From NCBI RefSeq assembly GCF_900590885.1, contig NZ_UUON01000009.1, forward strand, positions 124,001-188,000: 64,000 nucleotides of DNA, written 5' to 3'. The notes below the pieces were generated by a model. The model was not told where the DNA came from, searched no databases, and saw only the letters and a program-made list of their open reading frames with translations. Shown here one piece after another: positions 61,001 to 64,000 of this stretch. Source of the DNA: Pseudomonas viridiflava. GTDB lineage: Bacteria; Pseudomonadota; Gammaproteobacteria; Pseudomonadales; Pseudomonadaceae. A program made the translations under genes and the position numbers. Within the stretch, counting starts at the first letter, position 1, and every line of letters starts with the position of its first letter.

Positions 61001-61432
61001 CAGGGCCAGGGCCATGATCGCTGCCTCAAGGGCGAAAAACAGGAAGGTGAAACTGGCGTAGATCAACGAGGTGATGGTGGAACCGATATAGCCGAAGCCG
61101 GCGCCACGGGTCAGCAGGTCCATGTCCACGCCGTAGCGCGCGGCGTAATAGCTGATGGGCAGGCCGGTGAGGAAGATCACCAGGCTGATGGTGAGAATCG
61201 CCCAGAAGGTGTTGGTAAACCCGTAACTCAAGGCCAGCACGCCGCCGATGGCCTCGAGTGCGAGGAACGACACCGCGCCCAGCGCGGTGTTGGCGATGCG
61301 CAGCTCCGACCATTTGCGAAACGACTTGGGGGTGTAGCGCAGGGCGTAGTCTTCCATGGTCTCGTCGGCGACCCAGGTGTTGTAGTCGCGGCGGATCTTG
61401 ACGATGCGCTGGGTGCCGGGGGTGGGGTGCAC
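58049..61432 (-). CDS. NCS1 transporter-histidine kinase-receiver fusion
   Basis: I prefer the GTG at 61432 (GGAG 9 bases upstream; 1127 residues); an in-frame TTG at 61471 gives 1140. The N-terminal half is an NCS1 nucleobase/allantoin-type permease of about twelve helices (residues 30-510; NTWVADETMEDYALRYTPKSF, EQVDYLRFLPEKT, MKINLTNAYAGSLAWSNFFARV). A cysteine cluster (CGLCSNPF...CSLCCSLDARCGDRC, about 535-575), two more helices, HisKA (GLSHELRTPLNSILG), ATPase (GVGLGLTITRML) and a receiver (ILVVDDH, LILMDLSMPTLDGYE) follow. By analogy with CbrA, the permease part may sense or move a nitrogenous solute such as urea or a purine product. Confidence 0.9.
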   Translation of the reverse strand: MHPTPGTQRIVKIRRDYNTWVADETMEDYALRYTPKSFRKWSELRIANTALGAVSFLALEAIGGVLALSYGFTNTFWAILTISLVIFLTGLPISYYAARYGVDMDLLTRGAGFGYIGSTITSLIYASFTFLFFALEAAIMALALELYFHIPLAIAYVICSLLVIPLVAYGVTLISRLQLWTQPIWLLLLVLPYGFVGWKNPDAFSDWTSFVGRSGDGGGFNLLAFCAACTVALSLVTQIGEQVDYLRFLPEKTAANRKRWWAALLCAGPGWIIPGALKMFAGAFLAFLALQHEIPMERAAEPTQMYLVAFRYVFSSPEWALGAMVLFVFISQMKINLTNAYAGSLAWSNFFARVTHSHPGRVVWLVFNVAIALMLMELGVFDVIDQVLGLYANIAIAWIGTLVADLVINKPLGQSPKHIEFKRAHLYDINPVGVGSMLIASLLSILAHFGLFGSLAQAAPPFVALGTALVMAPLLAWLTQGKYYIARTSDPQLIHPVAPATHAVCGLCSNPFETADMAFCPAYSTPICSLCCSLDARCGDRCKPHARLVSQFEGVMRWLLPNTLMPRLHTRLAHYLGLLLVLELLLASALALIYVQAAQGLPHSETLYQAFFKAFLTLSVLAAVLAWWVVLTRESRRVAQEESDRQTLLLMHEIDAHSLTDQALQQAKEASEAANAAKSRYVTGLSHELRTPLNSILGFTQILQRDSAMPEQHQDALATILRSGSHLVSLIDGLLDVAKIEAGKLRLELTEIPFPELLHDLEQMFTPQAQDKGLRFRLDCVGKIPAVVRGDEKRVRQILINLLGNAVNFTDSGEVRLRVSYMRETANFEIIDTGIGIDPEQIERIFQPFERGDLMRQDKGVGLGLTITRMLTALMGGELRVTSELDQGTCFQVRLFLSQVRAPQAVVHVEHDIIGYQGARRRILVVDDHVDHRKVLSGMLTPLGFEVVQASNGQDAIRQVALLAPDLILMDLSMPTLDGYETSRLIRRNALSTAPIIVISANAFTDDRERSIAAACNDYLAKPVRTPELLGRLQQHLGLEWLRRIQSRVPPTSPRVLPCAEDLAELAELSAIGYVRGLHAKLDSLLEQRPDTEPFISKVRGLLKGFRLDELNRTLKEAEDECTHPQH

Positions 61433-61500
61433 GGTGGAGAACTCCGGTAGAGGACAAGGTTGGCTGAGCAAGTTCCATGCCCTGGCAGCCAGTGCGGTCC

Positions 61501-61594
61501 AAATGTGGGAGGGGGCTTGCCCCCGATGGCGGTGGGTCAGTTAAAAATTTATCAACTGACACACCCTCATCGGGGGCAAGCCCCCTCCCACATT
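61501..61594. repeat. REPIN-type inverted repeat (copy 3)
   Basis: Same ends as copies 1 and 2, with a different centre. Unlike the others it lies in a divergent gap, upstream of both the transporter-kinase gene and urtA. Confidence 0.9.
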
Positions 61595-61639
61595 GGATCT
61601 CCAGTGGCTGGGCGGGCGGGATCCTGCGCGAAAATGGTG

Positions 61640-61675
61640 CGTAGCGGCATACGTCAAATGACGTACTCCGCTACG
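61640..61675. promoter_or_regulatory. Nested inverted repeat upstream of urtA, operator candidate
   Basis: CGTAGCGG pairs with CCGCTACG (outer arms), and TACGTCA pairs with TGACGTA (inner arms around AA), giving a 36-base nearly perfect palindrome. It is 69 bases before the urtA start. The LuxR-type regulator encoded nearby is the first candidate to bind it. Confidence 0.6.
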
Positions 61676-61744
61676 TCAGCCTGCGTATACCCGCGCTGGC
61701 CCACTGCCGCCATGCTGGACCCCTCATTGCAGAGGAGTCGCCCC

Positions 61745-62953
61745 ATGGAACCACGATTGATCCGCTCCAAACCGCTGTTGGCCTTGTCCTTACTGGCGGC
61801 CGCGCTGTTCAGCCAGGGCGTGCTGGCCGATAACGAAGACCTGGCCGTGACCCCTACCGAAGTGACCGTCGGCCAGTTGCACTCGGCCACCGGCACCATG
61901 GCGATTTCCGAAACCGGCTCGATCCAGGCCGAACGTCTGGCCATCGAACAGATCAACGCGTCGGGCGGGATCCTCGGTCGGCAGATCAAGGTGATCCAGG
62001 AAGACGGGGCGTCCGACTGGCCGACCTTCGCGGAAAAAGCCAAGAAGTTGCTGGTCAACGACAAGGTCGCCGCCGTGTTTGGCTGCTGGACCTCGGCCTC
62101 GCGCAAAGCCGTGCTGCCGATCTTCGAAAAAGAAAACGGCCTGCTCTACTACCCGACCTTCTATGAAGGCCTGGAACAGTCGAAAAACGTGATCTACACC
62201 GGCCAGGAAGCCACCCAGCAGATCCTCGCCAGCCTCGACTGGATCGCCAAGACCAAGGGCGCAAAAACCTTCTACCTGGTCGGCTCCGACTACATCTGGC
62301 CGCGCACCTCGATGAAAATCGCGCGCAAGCACATTGAAAACGTGCTGCACGGCACCGTGGTCGGCGAAGACTACTACCCGCTGGGCAACACCCAATTCGG
62401 TTCGCTGATCAACAAGGTCAAGCTGAAAAAGCCTGACGTGGTGTTCGCGGCGGTGGTTGGCGGCTCCAACGTGGCCTTCTACAAACAACTGAATGCGGCA
62501 GGCGTGAACTCGGCCAAGCAGACCCTGCTGACCCTGTCGGTGACCGAAGACGAACTGCTCGGCATCGGCGGCGAAAACATGGCCGGTTTCTATGCCTCGA
62601 TGAAGTACTTCCAGAGCCTGGACAACCCCAACAACAAAGCCTTCGTCGACGCCTTCAAGGCCAAGTACGGCAAGGATGCAGTGATCGGTGACGTGACCCA
62701 GGCCGCCTACCTCGGCCCATGGTTGTGGAAAGCCGCAGTGGAAAAGGCCGGCAGTTTCGACGTGGATAAAGTCGTCGCGGCAAGCCCTGGTATCGAATTG
62801 AAAACCGCGCCGGAAGGCTATGTGAAGATCCACGAAAACCACCACCTGTGGAGCAAATCGCGGATCGGTGAAGTGCTGCCTAACGGTCAGTTCAAGGTGA
62901 TCTTCGAGTCGGATCTGATCGAGCCGAACCCGTTTCCCAAGGGTTACCAGTAA
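61745..62953 (+). CDS. urtA: Urea ABC transporter binding protein
   Basis: I start at the ATG at 61745 after an AGAGGAG site; the frame is open further upstream. The 402-residue protein has a signal peptide (cleavage near VLADN, residue 28) and the UrtA/FmdD signature regions: VTVGQLHSATGTMAISETG, VIQEDGASDWPTFAEKAKKLL, AVFGCWTSASRKAVLPIFEKENGLLYYPTFYEGLEQSKNVIYTGQEATQQI. This wording is specific to high-affinity urea importers. It is the first gene of the urt operon; urtB follows after a REPIN. Confidence 0.94.
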   Translation: MEPRLIRSKPLLALSLLAAALFSQGVLADNEDLAVTPTEVTVGQLHSATGTMAISETGSIQAERLAIEQINASGGILGRQIKVIQEDGASDWPTFAEKAKKLLVNDKVAAVFGCWTSASRKAVLPIFEKENGLLYYPTFYEGLEQSKNVIYTGQEATQQILASLDWIAKTKGAKTFYLVGSDYIWPRTSMKIARKHIENVLHGTVVGEDYYPLGNTQFGSLINKVKLKKPDVVFAAVVGGSNVAFYKQLNAAGVNSAKQTLLTLSVTEDELLGIGGENMAGFYASMKYFQSLDNPNNKAFVDAFKAKYGKDAVIGDVTQAAYLGPWLWKAAVEKAGSFDVDKVVAASPGIELKTAPEGYVKIHENHHLWSKSRIGEVLPNGQFKVIFESDLIEPNPFPKGYQ

Positions 62954-62974
62954 GTAACAAGTCAATAGAGATCC

Positions 62975-63067
62975 AAATGTGGGAGGGGGCTTGCCCCCGA
63001 TGAGGGAGTGTCAGTCACCTGATGTGTTGCTGACCCACTGCTATCGGGGGCAAGCCCCCTCCCACAT
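62975..63067. repeat. REPIN-type inverted repeat (copy 4), inside the urt operon
   Basis: Same ends as the other copies. It fills most of the 169-base gap between urtA and urtB, beginning 22 bases after the urtA stop. A stable hairpin here could protect the urtA message and reduce read-through to urtB. Confidence 0.9.
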
Positions 63068-63122
63068 AGAGCAAAAGCGCACTGCATACCCACTATCACC
63101 TCCCGCTCAGGAGACCATCATC

Positions 63123-64000
63123 ATGGAATGGCTATCGGAATTTGGAGCCATCGCGGCAATGCAGGGGTTCAACGGTTTGTCCGTGTTCTGCGTGCTGTTG
63201 CTGATGGCGTTGGGGCTGGCGATCATCTTTGGCCAGATGGGCGTGATCAACATGGCCCACGGTGAGTTCCTGACCATCGGCGCCTATACGACCTACGTGT
63301 GTTCCAGCCTCACTGCGCACTTTGCGCCGAGCTTCCAGCCCTATTACTTTTTCTTCGCCATTGCCCTGTCATTCCTGGTCGCCGGCGCCATCGGCTGGCT
63401 GGTGGAATGGGCGATGATCAGCCGTTTGTACAAGCGCCCGCTGGACACCTTGCTCGCCACCTGGGGCCTGTCTCTGGTGATGCAGCAAACCTTCCGCTCG
63501 GTATTCGGCGCACGTGAAGTCAGCGCCGAACCGCCAGCCTGGCTGATGGGCTCGGTGAACCTCACCGACGCCATCGAAATCCCGCGCAACGGCTTGTTCA
63601 TGATGGGCCTGACCCTGCTGCTGACCGGCGCGATCTTCCTGATGCTCTACCGCTCGCGCTGGGGCTTGCAGGTGCGCGCCACGGTGCAGAACCGCTTGAT
63701 GAGCCGCGCGGTGGGCATCAACACGCGCAAGGTCGACCGCATGACCTTCGCCCTCGGCTGCGGCGTGGCCGGTGTGGCTGGCGCGGCGTTTACCACCATC
63801 GGTTCAACCGGCCCCACGGCCGGCTCACAGTACATCGTCGACACCTTTCTAGTGGTGGTGTTCGGCGGCGCGCAAAGCCTGTTCGGCACCATCGCCTCGG
63901 CGTTCGTGATCGCCCAGACCCAATCGCTGTCGGAGTTTTTCCTCAGTGGCTCGATGGCCAAGGTGCTGACCTTGTCGTCGGTGATTCTGATCCTGATGCT
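63123..64000 (+). CDS. urtB: Urea ABC transporter permease UrtB (3' partial)
   Basis: The frame opens at the ATG at 63123 after an AGGAGA site and runs off the right edge with 292 complete codons and no stop. The product begins MEWLSEFGAIAAMQGFNGLSVF and has the LivH-type permease pattern: GLAIIFGQMGVINMAHGEFLTIGAYTTYV, a characteristic LATWGLSLVMQQ helix, NRLMSRAVGINTRKVDRMTFALGCGVAGVAGAAFTTIGSTGPTAGSQYIVDTFLVVVFGG. It pairs with UrtC to form the membrane channel for urea bound by UrtA. Confidence 0.93.
   Translation, partial: MEWLSEFGAIAAMQGFNGLSVFCVLLLMALGLAIIFGQMGVINMAHGEFLTIGAYTTYVCSSLTAHFAPSFQPYYFFFAIALSFLVAGAIGWLVEWAMISRLYKRPLDTLLATWGLSLVMQQTFRSVFGAREVSAEPPAWLMGSVNLTDAIEIPRNGLFMMGLTLLLTGAIFLMLYRSRWGLQVRATVQNRLMSRAVGINTRKVDRMTFALGCGVAGVAGAAFTTIGSTGPTAGSQYIVDTFLVVVFGGAQSLFGTIASAFVIAQTQSLSEFFLSGSMAKVLTLSSVILILM

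Noticed and set aside
59711..61450. 579-codon frame antisense to the transporter-kinase fusion
   Set aside because: Repetitive His/Gln/Arg product, no motif, and the sense strand is clearly coding.
61716..61730. TGG-N8-TTGC match to a sigma-54 promoter before urtA
   Set aside because: The GG-to-GC spacing fits, but transcription would start about 3 bases before the ATG and beyond the ribosome site, so it cannot serve urtA.
1..64000. CRISPR arrays, tRNA or rRNA genes, insertion sequences, integrases
   Set aside because: No regularly spaced direct repeats, cloverleaf sequences, rRNA motifs, transposase or integrase domains were found on reading both strands.

Overview
The window reads as chromosomal DNA of a fluorescent-group Pseudomonas. 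The evidence is high GC with strongly GC-biased third codon positions, a gene set typical of P. fluorescens relatives (a pdt-like two-partner secretion locus, mtlR/mtlE, the urt urea transporter, a pseudomonad metallothionein, and nrtR beside pncA-pncB-nadE), and four long REPIN-type repeats starting GTGGGAGGGGGCTTGCC. I saw no tRNA, rRNA, CRISPR array, transposase or phage gene. Species-level assignment is inference.

Layout. (1) 1-9.2 kb: a co-directional locus with a TpsB outer-membrane transporter (cut at the left edge), an ExbB fused to DUF2341/LamG-like domains, ExbD, a TonB-like protein, a porin, a coiled-coil periplasmic protein, a YbjN-like protein, a parvulin and a LysR regulator. 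Its order recalls the P. aeruginosa pdtB-exbB2-exbD2 region. (2) 9.2-20.4 kb: a block of lower GC rich in signalling genes. It holds two chemoreceptors, each with a sigma-28 (FliA) promoter match, a PAS hybrid kinase, a diguanylate cyclase, and hiuH plus a GlcG/HbpS-like gene divergent from an HprRS/CopRS-like two-component system. (3) 20.7-26.3 kb: a phosphatase-like gene with cobF, an esterase, a secreted protein, a KefB/C antiporter and a HigB/HigA-like toxin-antitoxin pair. (4) 26.3-32 kb: a compact minus-strand operon of crotonase, AurF-type diiron oxygenase, asparagine synthetase-like amidotransferase and EamA exporter, divergent from an AraC regulator. This is the best candidate here for an undescribed small-molecule pathway. 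(5) 32-40.8 kb: an alpha/beta hydrolase fused to a YaaW-like domain, mntH, a VapC/Phd-like pair, a LysR regulator divergent from two YdcZ-type transporters, a metallothionein, two small unknown genes, an AraC regulator, a XapX protein and a quinone-oxidoreductase-like enzyme. (6) 40.8-46.3 kb, bounded by two nearly identical inverted 49-bp repeats: purine nucleoside uptake genes (NUP family, Tsx) and mtlR, mtlE and a polyol dehydrogenase. The ABC permease and ATPase genes expected after mtlE are absent. (7) 46.3-49.9 kb: nrtR divergent from pncA-pncB-nadE (NAD salvage). (8) 49.9-57.4 kb: a minus-strand operon joining a Pot-type ABC importer to a three-part HcnABC/opine-oxidase-like dehydrogenase, divergent from an IclR regulator. 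(9) 57.4-64 kb: a LuxR-type response regulator and an 1127-1140-residue NCS1 transporter-histidine kinase-receiver fusion, divergent from urtA and urtB (cut at the right edge).

Most clusters pair a regulator divergently with the genes it probably controls, and several of these gaps contain clear inverted repeats that serve as operator candidates. REP-type hairpins sit mainly in 3'-3' gaps, where they probably stop transcription from both sides. Coordinates and motifs were read directly. Family assignments rest on motif recognition without database searches, and functions of whole clusters are inference.
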